Source: Hemileia vastatrix (Eukaryota > Basidiomycota > Pucciniomycetes > Pucciniales > Zaghouaniaceae). From it: DNA of 64,000 bases. Position 1 is the stretch's first letter. Every line of letters begins with the position of its first letter. Below the pieces are notes generated by a model. That model saw only the letters and a list, made by a program, of their open reading frames with translations. It had not been told where the DNA came from and did no database searches. Below, one piece after another: positions 32,680-44,351 of this stretch. Location of the stretch: positions 5,257,001 to 5,321,000 of the forward strand of contig JASXTE010000015.1 in the NCBI GenBank assembly GCA_030280995.1. Direction: 5' to 3'. The translations under genes and the position numbers were made by a program.

Positions 32680-35513
32680 ATTTCTTTTTTCATATTTGAT
32701 CCCTTTAACTTAATTTTTTATTCCTAATATTGCTTTTGGATATCAATTAATAATTTTTAAAATAAACTATTTTCATATTTTTATACATTTATTTAATAAT
32801 ATTATAAATGGCATAACATCACCTGGTATGCATTTGGCACATGAGTTTTTTCTATACTTATAAAATTAATAATATAATGGTGACCAAAAATTAATCAAAT
32901 GATATTAATGAGTTAGGAACAAATATAAAATACCATTAGACATGTTTGTAAGAAATACTAGATGAACTGAAGAAAAATTCTACCCTAGCTACTCTCCATC
33001 ATAAAAATGTCCAGCACAAGTTTGGCTATACTTGTGCTGGACACTTATGGTCAGGTGCAGTCAGATGGGAGAAATTCTCTCTATGGAAATGAAGATAAAT
33101 TTTTGATAAAAAATTACACTAGAAGTAGTTTGATATGGCAAAATTTTCATGCTAAAGTTTTGGTAAAGCTCAAGTGGATTTTTTTTTATTTTTACAAAAA
33201 AGAAAATTTAGTGCAAGTTTAGCCCTGATTGTGCTAATTTGATTCAACATCTCTTTTTTCTGTTTATGGCAGGAATTTAACTTGGATTTTAATTTTCATC
33301 TTTGATTTCTTTTATTTTACTTTATTCCTCTCATATTGCTTTTGGATAGAAGTTTATTTTTTGTAAAATAAATCATTTTCATATTTTTTTACCTTTATTT
33401 AATAATATTATAAAAGGTGTAGCATCACCCAGTATTCATTTGGCACACAATTTTTTGCTATACTGATAATATTAATAATATAATGGTGACGAAAAATTAA
33501 TCAATTGATAAATATGAGTGAGGAACAAAGATTTAATAACAGTGGAAATGTTTATAAGAAATTTCAGATGATTAAAAATGACTTGCACCCTGGCTACTCT
33601 TCATGATAAAAGTGTCCAGCACAAGTTTGGCCAAACTTGTGCTGGACACTTTTGGTTGCATGCCGTCAGATGCAATCAATTTTTTTTATGGAAATGAGAC
33701 TGAATTATCACTCCATCATTGCACTGAAAGTATTTTTATATAGACAAATTGTCCCTTGGAAGTTTGTCAAAACCTAAGGTAGACAAGTTTTTCCTTTGGT
33801 AAAAAGTAAATTTGATCCATGTTAATCTATGATGGTGCCCATTTTTTCTGAAGCCTCTACTGGCTCATGATAGCAGAAATTATACTTAATATCTTTATTT
33901 CATGTTTGATCTCTTTAATTTTAATCTTACCCTTTTATTTATCCTTTAGCTTTTAAATATCAATTTTATTTTGGTAAAACTGATAACTTTCACATTTTTT
34001 ACAATTATTATATTATATTATTAAAGTTTTAAAATCATCCAGTGTACATTCATTGCACATGTTTTTACTATACTAAAAACATTAATAATATAATGGTGAC
34101 TAAAAAATAATCAAATAATAAATATGGATGACACAGAAAGATCAAATACCCATGGAAATTTTTAAAATGAATATAAGATTAACTGAAGAAGACTTGCACC
34201 CTAGCTACTCTCCATCATAAAAGTGTCCGGCACAATTCCAGCTGAGCTTGTGCTGGACACTTTTGGTTGCATGCAGTCAGATGGGATAAATTTACTCAAT
34301 GGAAGTCAAAATGAATTTTTGCTCATTCATTGCACAAGAAGTAGCTTTATAATGCTATACTATCCTCCTTATTTTTAAAAAAACCTTAGGTGACACTTTT
34401 AATAATTTTTAAAAAAAGAAAACAAATTCCAAATCTAAAACTGGTGGTGCAAATTTGGTCTGAAAACTCAAATTATCTTTGATGGCAGAAATTTTATTTG
34501 AAAGTTTAATTTCATATTTAATCACTTTTATTTTACTTTTTTATTCCTGTTTTTGCTTTCAAATATCAATTTATTTATTGTAAAACTAATACTTTTCATA
34601 TTTTTTTTTACTTTTATTTAATAATATTATGAAAGATGTAGCATCTCCCAGTATGCATTCGGCTTACAAGTTTTTTCAATACTAATAACATTAATAGTAT
34701 AATGGTGAAAAACAATGAATCAAATGATAAATATGAATGACACAGAAAGATCATATACAAGAGGATTTGTTTATAAGGAATACCTGATGAACTGAAGAAG
34801 ACCTCTACCATAGATACTCACCATCATAAAAGTGTCCAGCATAAGTTCGGCCAAACTTGTGCTGGACACTTTTGGTTGCATGCAGTCAGATGGGATAAAT
34901 TTACTCTATGGAAATGAAAATGACATTTTGCTCAATCATTGCACAATAAGTAGTTTGATATTGCCAAAATGTCCTGCTGATAGTTTTTCAAAACTCATCA
35001 GGACACTTTCTTTGGTTTAACAAAAAAGAAAATATAGTGCAAGTTAAGCCCTGGTGGTGCACATTTGATCTAACACCTCTACTTGTTATTGATAGTGGGA
35101 ACTTTCCTTAGATTTTTTTTCTTATTTTATCCCTTTTATTTTACTTTTTTATTGCTCATATTGCTTTGGATATAAATTTTAAATTTTTAAAATAAATAAT
35201 TTTCATACTCTTATACCTTTATTTAATAATATATGATTAAAGGTGGAAAACCACCTGGTATGCATTTTTCACACAATTTATTACTATAGTAATAACGTTA
35301 ATAATATAATGATGACAAAAAATTAATCAAATGGTAAATTTAAATGACACAGAAAGATCAAATTCCAGTGGAAATGTTTATAAGAAATCCCTTTTGAGTT
35401 TAAGAAGATTTGCTGTATGCCTACTCTCAATTTTAAAAGTGTCCAGCACAAGTTTGGCCGAACTTGTGCTGGACACTTTTGGTTGCATGAAGTCATATGA
35501 GATAAATTCTCTC
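32680..35513. repeat. Satellite with about 610-bp unit, segment 1 (five palindromes)
   Basis: Units of about 604-610 bp repeat in tandem. Each contains a palindrome built on AGTGTCCAGCACAAGTTTGG and its complement: 33008-33043, 33608-33653, 34220-34262, 34831-34870 and 35435-35480. Around it, landmarks recur in order: GTCAGATGGGA..ATTCTCTCTATGG, CCTCTACTGGCTCTTGA, TTTCATATTTGATC, AATAATATTATAAAAGGTG, CACCTGGTATGCATTTGGCA, ATTAATAATATAATGGTGAC and TAGCTACTCTCCATCATAAA. Flanks have diverged more than the palindromes. Small open frames starting in the palindrome are repeats translated, not genes. Confidence 0.95.
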
Positions 35514-36325
35514 TGTCAAGGTTCACTTTTGGTCTAGAAGCTTTAGTACGGAGTTATATGAAGATTTTAAGGATTACTTGGACTCTAAATAATTTAGTAC
35601 GTATTTCTCAATCAAAGATGATGTTTTACTCAATGATAAGAGGTAGATTTAAAATATTTATATAGATTATAGATTAGAATTATGTCCTTGTAAATACTAA
35701 AGATATAAGATATAAGAAATAAATATTATATTGTAGTTGTAGTAATAAGTAAGTTGGTAAAAAGGATGATTCAAAAAGATAAAAAAGAGAGGCCTTTTAT
35801 AGGCAAAGGAGAGACAAAGCACGGCAATCAAATCCTAAAAACAGTAGTATGAGAGAGAGAAAAGAACATTCCAGAAGGATTATTTCAAATAATAAAGTTA
35901 TTCTAAAAAGAAGGCGTCAAAAAGATGTATTTACAGAGTATGTCAGAAATACATCAATATATTTAATATTTACTGTAGAAGTCAATTCTAAATAAGAAAT
36001 TTGAATTTTTTGTATATATTTAATATTATTTGAATATTTAAATCTTATTTTATCTTAATATCTATTTTTTAATATAAAATTTTATTTTTTTCCAACCTGA
36101 CAAATGTGCACGGTGTTAGAGAAAAATATAAGGGACAAAATTATATTTTTAATTTTAATTATTTATTTAATTTTTTAGTTTTAACATTCTGTAATTAGTT
36201 ATTTTATTATAAATAATTTTAATGTAACTAAATTATAATTAAATAATAATTAAAATGATAAGGTGCGGCTTCATCCAGTAAATAATTAATTATTTCACTG
36301 GGTAAGTCTAGTAGCCTGGCTGACA
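35514..36325 (-). repeat. 3' LTR of gypsy B
   Basis: An 812-bp LTR with TG..CA ends; the polypurine tract TAGTGAGGGAG lies just internal at about 36326-36337 (minus strand). A TATA-like CCTATAAAAGGCC on the minus strand near 35788-35800 is a candidate promoter. Confidence 0.92.
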
Positions 36326-36358
36326 CTCCCTCACTATTAAAAAAACAATAAAAAAATG

Positions 36359-39300
36359 CTATGATTTTTTTTTTATACTTTTTTAGTAGAGTGGGAAGAT
36401 TAGATATCTCCTTCCCAGGTATACAAGAATCATATTCAGATGATTTATTCTTGAATATCAATAAGTATTCTGTACCTTTTTCAGCAGTGACTATTCTGTC
36501 ATTTAGAATTTTTTCAATTTCTACTGTTTCAGTGATTTCATATGGGGTTTTCTTTGGTCTACCCCTCATTTTTGGGAATAAATCACTATTGGATGTCTAA
36601 GGTTTCAAAAGAGAGATTGGAAAAACAGGATGTTTTCTGTCATATGGGGAATACAGAATAACTTCAACTGCATTATCTCCAATCATTTTTCTGACAACAA
36701 ATGGACCAACAAATGGATCTTTCAATTTGTTATTACCTTGTAAGTTGAAGTGGACTGTAGAAATCAACACTTCATCACCCTTCTAAAAGTGTATTCTTTA
36801 TGGGATTTGTCCCATCTTTTCTTCTCATATTCAAATGATTTTTCAATACATTTTTGAGTATGATTTCTACATAGTTGTTGCATTTGAAGAAAAGATTTTA
36901 CACCAGGATGTATATCCAATTTAGGTATTTTGTTATTGAGAATTTGGGCAGGAGTATTAGGAACATAACCAAGCCAGAGTTGGAAAATGCTTTCTTTTAG
37001 TAACAGAATAAACAGTGCTATTATAAGCAAATTCTAACCCAGGAAGTAAGGTAACCCAATCATGAGTGAATCTGTCATTATCTTTATACTCAAGGCCAAA
37101 GGAACAATATCTTCTTATCATGTCCTCTAAAGTCTGAATCATTCTTTCAGCTAAACCATCAGTCTGAGGGTGATGGGCAGTAGAAAGTTTTAGATCACAA
37201 CCACAAACATCCATCAGAGACATTCAAAATTCAGAAGTAAATTTTGGGTCTCTGTAAGAGATTATGGCTTTAGGAAAACCAGCAGTATTAAACATATGAG
37301 ACCACCATAAGAAAGCTAATTCTTTAGTGGAAACATCCTTGTGGGTAGGGATAAATTTACACATTTTTTTGAATCTGTCCACAATAACCCAACAAGAGTT
37401 ATAACTGTCTTTACCAGCAATAGGTAATCCTGTTACAAAATCCATGTTTATTATTTGCCATGGAGCATCAGGAGGTTCAATATGTTGCATTAATCCTGCT
37501 CTTTTACCAGTTAATCTTTTTCATTTTTGGTAAGAATCACAAGATTCAACATATAATTTTGTGTCTTCAGACATATTAGCCCACCAAGCAGTGTTCTTAA
37601 TTCTGATCATTGTTTTGTCAATATCAAAATGTCCAGCTAATATGTCATCATGACAAATTTTCAAGATGATTTCTTTCATAGAAGGAGGAATAACAATAAC
37701 ATTACTTAACTTTCTTCTATAATATAGATATCCTTCATCAATTGAAAATTTACCTTTTTCCAAAGCTTTTTGGTACTTTGGTGGAAGTTTTTAATTAATG
37801 CTTGTATTGAAGCATTCTTTGGATCATTTAATATGGTGCATAACTTTTTCAAGTCAGTGTCCTTATCATATGATTCCAGAATAAGCTGTAATAGCTCTTC
37901 CTCCATATCAACCACATATATCCCATGGATATGAATAATTTCATCCTCAGGATCATAATCAGGATTAGAGTCATAATTTGGTAAAGGTAACCTTGATAAC
38001 ATATCCACATTTGAGTGAACAATACCGGCCCTATGAATAATTGTCATTCTCCCTCTGTACTCTTGAACAGCCAGCTGCCATCTGAACATATGTCTGTTAG
38101 GTGTTTTCAAGTTTATAAGGGATTTAACTGCACTTCAGTCAGTGACAAGTTCAAATTTTTGGTCATCTAGGTAATAATGAAGCTTTTCTAGAGCCCATAC
38201 TACAGCTAAACACTCTAATTGAGTAGCACCATATTTCAATTCAATATTTCTCAGGGTTCTTGAAATATAACAAATTACTACTTCTGAAACTTTATCATTC
38301 ATCACTTGTTTTTGATGGAGGGCTGCACCAAGACCAATGAAACTGGCATCAGTGTACAAAACAAATGGTTGATTGAAGTCAGGTAAAGCATGAATTGGTG
38401 CTGACATCAAACAGTGTTTCATAGTGTCAAAGGCTCTTTGTCTTTCACTATTCCAGACAAAAGCAAATCCTTTCTGGTTAATTGGGTAAGGGGAAAAGAT
38501 ATGACTTGGTAATTTTTAATATACTGTCTATAGTATCCACACATTCCCAAAAAACTTTGGAGCTCTCTCACTGTTGTAGGAGCTTTCACCTGTTGTATGG
38601 CTGCCACTTTGTTCTGCTCAACACATATCTGTAAGCCTGAAACAACATGACCAAGAACTTTTTAAGAATGGAAACCAAATTTACATTTCTTCAAAGCAAG
38701 TTTCATATTTATTTCATCTATTTTCTGGAATACTTTACACAGGTGCTTAAGATGGTCCTCAAATGTTTTTGAGAATATAATGATATCATCAATATAAATC
38801 ATCAGCCATCCTTCAATTATCTCTTGATGGAATGTGTTATCCATTACTTTTTGGAAAACTGAAGGGGCATTTTTAGGGCCAAATGGCATCCTAATATACT
38901 TATAAATACCCATATGAGTGGCAATCATCAGAAAGTTCTGAGAATTTTTCTCAACAGTTACCTGGTGATATCCCTTATTACCATCCAAACAGCTGATATA
39001 TTTAGCACCCTGTAAAGTAGCATGTATAGAGCTGATTCTAGGTAAAGGATAGATATCATCAACAGTATAAGTGTTTAGTGCTCTATAGTCACCACATAAC
39101 CTGGCTTTATCTTTCTCATAAGAAATAAGGACAGGTGAGATAACACAATATTTAGGTGTTTCAACTACCTTTTCAATAATACTCATTTTTAACAGGGTAG
39201 AGATATTATCTTCAATATCTTTTCTCTTTGTGGGAGAAGCAGGATAAGGCTTCTTTTTTAAACTAGGTGGTATATCAGTTAATGGGCACGACAATGAAAT

Positions 39301-42300
39301 TTTCATTTCCTCTTTAACTAATCCCAGTTCATGTGACCCATGAGCAAAGGCCATAGGAAAAGATTTTATCAAGTTAACAATGGAATCTTTATCCTCACCA
39401 GAAAGTTGTTCTCCAAAAGAAGCATTGGCAATTTCAGACATAAGGGCATGCATTTCTTTGTAGATCTTCCTTTATATTGAGCCACAGAATTACATGTGTT
39501 CCATTCTGGTTTTAATAATTTTTTAGGGGAGGAAATTTTAAATTTTCTCTTCCCATTCATCCCCATTGTGAAAAATTGGTTTGAAGGATCCAATTTTATG
39601 CCATACTTGGTTAAAATATCATTTCCTACAATAAACCAATTGCTCAAGTTATCATTTTTCATGACAAAAAAATCACAAATAGCTCTTACAAAACCATGGT
39701 TATATTTAAAAAACACTGTGGCCTTGTATTTACCAATGGGGGACAAAACAGAGCCATACCCTCTCCAATTTTCAGAAATGATAGGCAACAGTTTAGATTT
39801 ATAGTCTTGATCTACTGAAGCAAGTGCTCTTTCAGATACTACACTTCCTCCAGCTCCAGAATCCAGAACAACTTCAATGCTGGTTCCATTGATCAAGACT
39901 GGTGCCTTAAGAGGGGCAATAACAATTGAGTTATCCTCAATGTTCTTTATGATCTCAGCATCCTCAACTGTAGATAAATCATTATTATCAATGTCAATAG
40001 TATTTAAATAATGAATATCTTCTTCCAGCATCAAGATTTCTTGTTGAGATTCATATGAAATATTGCTGGCACAATCACTTGATGTATCATCCAGTGCCAC
40101 TGTGTCATCAGCATGCTCCTCTGTTTGTTCTACAAGATTTATCTTCTTGTCACAAACATGGCCTTTCTGCCAAGGCTTGTTGCACTTGAAGCAAGTGTTT
40201 GTTGCATACTTCTTTGGTGCAACAGGGGCAGAAGGTTTACCAACCTTTTCTAGAGGTTTTTGTTGATAAGTGGAGGGTTTCTCCAAAGGCGTCCTAGGAA
40301 TGAATCTTCTTGCATCATACTTATTGTTTAGAAGTATCTCATTGCAAGTATTAATGAAAGAAGAGGGTTCTTTGGAGAACTCAGTCCTAGCCACTATCAA
40401 GTCTGTCAGAGACATTGGTAATTTATAGAGGATCCTATCCTTCCATAAATCAAACTCCATATTTGGGTTCATTGCCCTTAAGATTTTTACAAGTTTCATT
40501 AAAAACTCAATAGGTTTATCAGTAGAAGAGCTATATCTAGTTTCCTCGTACTGCCTTTGTTGAGCCATTCTGAACTTGGAGCCACCAAATTGTGCTTTAA
40601 TTAATTTCTTCCAATCCTCCCATGAGTAGTCATTCCCATCCAGGAGAACAGATTCATACCACATCAGGGAAACATTAGTGAACAAAGAAATTAACTTGGA
40701 CACAATTTCCTCATCTGGGAGTTTTTAAGAATTTTTTAAATTATCAATTCTGCAAATAAATTGTTGCAAATCAGAAGAAGAATCACCATCAAATGTTGGG
40801 TACTGGTCAAGTTTTGGCCAATTCTTTTAATTTGAAGGAGTCTCCTTAGTACTAGCTTATTTCTGAGTAAGAAGCATCTGTAATTTCTATAATTGTGCTG
40901 AAATCTCATTGTTTAATCCTTCTGTTGCAGATCCTGGTGCATCATCAGTTTTTGATGGAAACTCAGTGTTATCAACAGGTATTTCTGGATCTATTTTTAT
41001 TTTAGATGAACTAGCCACAGGTACTGGTTGAGCATCCTGCACTATATGTTCCTTCACAGAAATGTCAGAATATTTTTGGTCATTCAACAATGAGTTCAAT
41101 TTTTCTTCAATGGTTGTTAGTCTTGTTTTCATTCTTGGAAGACTAGATAAACTTTCATTGATAGTTGCAAAAGATAATTGATTTTTATGTTGAAAAGATG
41201 ACAAATGGTCACTCAATCTTTTCAGATTTATCTTATCTATCTCTACCTCCTGGCAACAGGCAGATACAGTATCTTTTAGTTTAGACAAATCATTTTTTAT
41301 ATTTTGCCATAAAGCAATTTTCTTTTCATGGGTTGCTTTGTAATGAGAAAATTCATCAGAGACTCTCTGTGATTCACTTTTTAATGCTTGATAGCCCTGA
41401 TCAGTTAACAAACTATTATATCTCTGAGTCAATTGCATATTGTTCATTATGTGATTTTGCTTGGCAATAATATCTCTCAAGTGCTCATCATTAATTCTTG
41501 CTACATCTGGAGTGTTTCTCAATAAGGAAACTGAGTAACTTTCCAGACTCTCATAGAACTCAGGGTCAAGAGTTTCATCAATCACAGCCATACCAGGATT
41601 AATAATTGAGGTAGCAATTAAAAGTAATGGATTAGATACATGAGATATCTGTCTACTATTCCCAGCCTCTATAGGTCTCAAGGTTTCATCCTGCCTTCCA
41701 GATTTACCTGAAGGAACAGAGTCAGCCACAAGAAAAGGCACTTGAGAATCAATAGAGGGACGTACCAGGGTTTGCTGGGTATCACCATATTGGGCTTCCT
41801 TCATTCTTTTGCCTCCTTGATAAGGGTGGGGAGGAGTGGGGTTGGCCTGGGTGGGCCTTGATGGACCTACCTGAGGTAACTGATGCTGGTTTTGAGCCAA
41901 GTAGTCCTACTGAGTGTTGAGCCAGTCCCACTGCCACTTGGACACTTCCACCATCTTTTGGGATTGGGGAGCCAATTGTTGTTGATCCCTGGGAGGAAGA
42001 GGTTTCTTCTTCTCTTTGAGAAAAGTATCTGTTCTTCTCACCTTTTCTTCCAAGGCATCTACCCTTACCTTTAGTCTCAAGCTGTCTGTCCTTAACTCCT
42101 TTATGTGGGTAGACAGATTCTTTACCTGCTGAGATAACGGCATCTTTTTTATCCTGAAGCCTTTTGGAAGCTCTTCTGGTGGGTTTGTCATTGGCTTCTG
42201 AACCTGAGTATTGTCCACTAGGATTTCTACGTCTTCCATCTCTACATCCTGTTTGGGGCAAGGATTTATTAGTTTGAGAAATTCTTCTTGTTAAAGGAGA

Positions 42301-42378
42301 ACTTAAAGAAGTAGGCTCATCATAATCAATTAAGTCTAGTTCTTCTTCACGTGCAGCAAAACCACTTTGGTCAGTCAT
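36359..42378 (-). pseudogene. gag-pol polyprotein of gypsy copy B, decayed
   Basis: The start ATG of gag (MTDQSGFAAREEELDL) is at 42378, which gives the N-terminus missing from copy A. A one-base insertion at about 41803 shifts gag. Stops follow at 40887 (TAG for Glu), near 40860 and 40830 (TAA for Gln) and near 40725. The block 40703-39369 has the zinc knuckle and protease DSGAGG, and a one-base loss near 39463 separates it from RT (39453-38662). RT keeps YIDD and RNase H keeps YTDAS. Later lesions include TGA for Trp near 37222 and TGA for Ser near 37520. Integrase keeps its Glu (LAERMIQTLE), and the step into integrase that is shifted in copy A is in frame here. The chromodomain lies at about 36370-36510. 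Confidence 0.93.
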
Positions 42379-42479
42379 TTTAAGATTCTACTGAAATGAA
42401 GGAAAGAGACAAAAATTAATTAGTCTTTATTTTTAATTTTTATTTAACAGAAATAAAATAAAAATAATAATAAAAAATC

Positions 42480-43140
42480 TTTTTAGGATAAAAATCAACT
42501 TAAATAAAATTAATAAAAAAAATTTAAAACCAGGATAATACAATCAACTGTAGAAATAAATTAGAATTTCTATTAATTTTTTATTTTCAGGATTTAAATC
42601 AACTTATTTATTACTAGGATTTATTGTCAACTAAAATAATCAAATATGAATCTTTATTAATTAAAAAAAATTATTTCAACTGATCACTTAACTACCAGGA
42701 CTTAATGTCAACTGAAGTAATTAAATATGAAGTTTTATTTTAAAATTTTATTACTGATCACTTAACTACCAGGACTTAATGTCAACTGAAGTAATTAAAT
42801 ATGAGTTTTATTAATTAAAAAGATTTATTGGATTACCAGGACTCAAAGTCAACTGAAGTAATTAAATGTTAATTATTTATTAATAAAAAATATTATTGTC
42901 AGGACAATTTGTCAACTGGAACAATTAAAATTTAAATTAATCAGGACAAATGTCAACTGAAAAATTATAATAATTAATATTAAAATATACTTTTTTTATT
43001 AATAAAAAAATATTATTGTCAGGACAATTTGTCAACTGGAACAATTAAAATTTAAATTAATCAGGACAATTGTCAACTGAAAAATGATAATAATTAATAT
43101 TAAAATATAATTATTTTATTACTTCTAGGACTAAGAACAG
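42480..43140 (-). repeat. Iterated motif in the 5' leader of gypsy B
   Basis: Between the 5' LTR and gag, the plus strand repeats CAGGAC, 5-7 bases, then GTCAACTGAA about eleven times with variants. Clear copies lie near 42697, 42772, 42838, 42900, 42943, 43019 and 43062. Around 42886-43122 a 117-bp unit is itself duplicated. Spacing is about 40-75 bp. On the element strand the motif reads TTCAGTTGAC..GTCCTG. Confidence 0.85.
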
Positions 43141-43340
43141 CTATTGCTCTATTATGGTCAACCAGGAAAAATAAAAAATAAAATAATAATAAAATTAAAT
43201 TCCAAATTACCAGACACCTCCCCCTGCAAAATGAGCAAATTAATGCCACTTACAGAGTGCTGAGTAAAATGAAATACGTAGCAAATGAAGAGTAAAGAGT
43301 AACCCACAAATAGTAATAACAATAATTACCACGATATATA

Positions 43341-43401
43341 CGATGTTTAGTCAGTATATGAACTTAAGTTTTGGAGCGCGGTTCGATTCCCGTTCGCAGC
43401 A
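43341..43401 (+). other. tRNA-like fragment near the 5' LTR of gypsy B
   Basis: GGTTCGATTCCCGTTCGCAG at about 43380-43399 has a canonical B-box/T-loop, and TTTAGTCAGTATATG 30 bp before it is A-box-like. The spacing is too short for a full tRNA and the T-stem pairs poorly, so it is at best a shortened, tRNA-derived sequence about 140 bp inside the element. Confidence 0.35.
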
Positions 43402-43540
43402 AAAACTTTTATCACGTGACGTATGACGTTCATCGTTTTCTCGCCTCCACTCGTCCTTTACAGGTACTTGTACGCCGATGGTCCCCTTGATTACGCCTCA
43501 AGTAACGTTGTGCCGTCAATATTTCGGAAAGGATCCCAGT

Positions 43541-44351
43541 TGTCAAGGTTCACTTTTGGTCTAGAAGCTTTGGTACGGAGTTATATGAAGATTTTAAGGA
43601 TTACTTGGACTCTAAATAATTTAGTACGTATTTCTCAATCAAAGATGATTTTTTACTCAATGATAAGAGGTAGATTTAAAATATTTATATAAATTATAGA
43701 TTAGAATTATGTCCATGTAAATAATAAAGATATAAGATATAAGAAATAAATATTATATTGTAGTTGTAGTAATAAGTAAGTTGGTAAAAAGGATGATTAA
43801 AAAAGACAAAAAAGAGAGGCTTTTATAGTCAAAGGAGACAAAAAGCACGGCAATCAAATCCTAAAAACAGTAGTATGAGAGAGAGAAAAGAACATTCCAG
43901 AAGGATTATTTCAAATAATAAAGTTATTCTAAAAAGAAGGCGTCAAAAAGTAGTATTTACAGAGTATGTCAGAAATACATTAATATATTTAATATTTACT
44001 GTAGAAGTAAATTCTAAATAAGAAATTTAAATTTTTTGAATATATTTAATATTATTTGAATATTTAAATCTTATTTTATCTTAATATCTATTTTTTAATA
44101 TAAAATATTATTTTTTTCCAACCTGTCAAATGAGCATGGTGTTAGAGAAAAATATAAGGGACAAAATTATATTTTTAATTTTAATTATTTATTTAATTTT
44201 TTAATTTTAACATTCTGTAATTAGTTAATTTATTATAACTAATTTTAATGTAACTAAATTATAATTAAATAATAATTAAAATGATAAGGTGCGGCTTCAT
44301 CCAGTAAATAATTAATTATTTCACTAGGTAAGTCTAGTAGCCTGGCTGACA
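43541..44351 (-). repeat. 5' LTR of gypsy B
   Basis: An 811-bp partner of 35514-36325. A TATA-like ACTATAAAAGCC on the minus strand near 43815-43828 would drive minus-strand transcription of the element. Confidence 0.92.

Larger units (their letters stand above)
35514..44351 (-). mobile_element. Ty3/gypsy chromovirus, copy B, full length
   Basis: An 8838-bp minus-strand element with LTRs 35514-36325 and 43541-44351 and a 5-bp target duplication with one mismatch (CTCTC at 35509-35513, CTTTC at 44352-44356). Removing it restores the satellite sequence ATTCTCTCTATGGCAAT. Coding order is gag, protease, RT, RNase H, integrase, chromodomain, as in copy A. The LTRs differ by a few percent by eye. 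The coding region carries many stops and shifts. Confidence 0.96.

Noticed and set aside
43341..43401. A functional tRNA gene
   Set aside because: The A-box to B-box distance is too short, no anticodon arm can be drawn and the T-stem pairs poorly.
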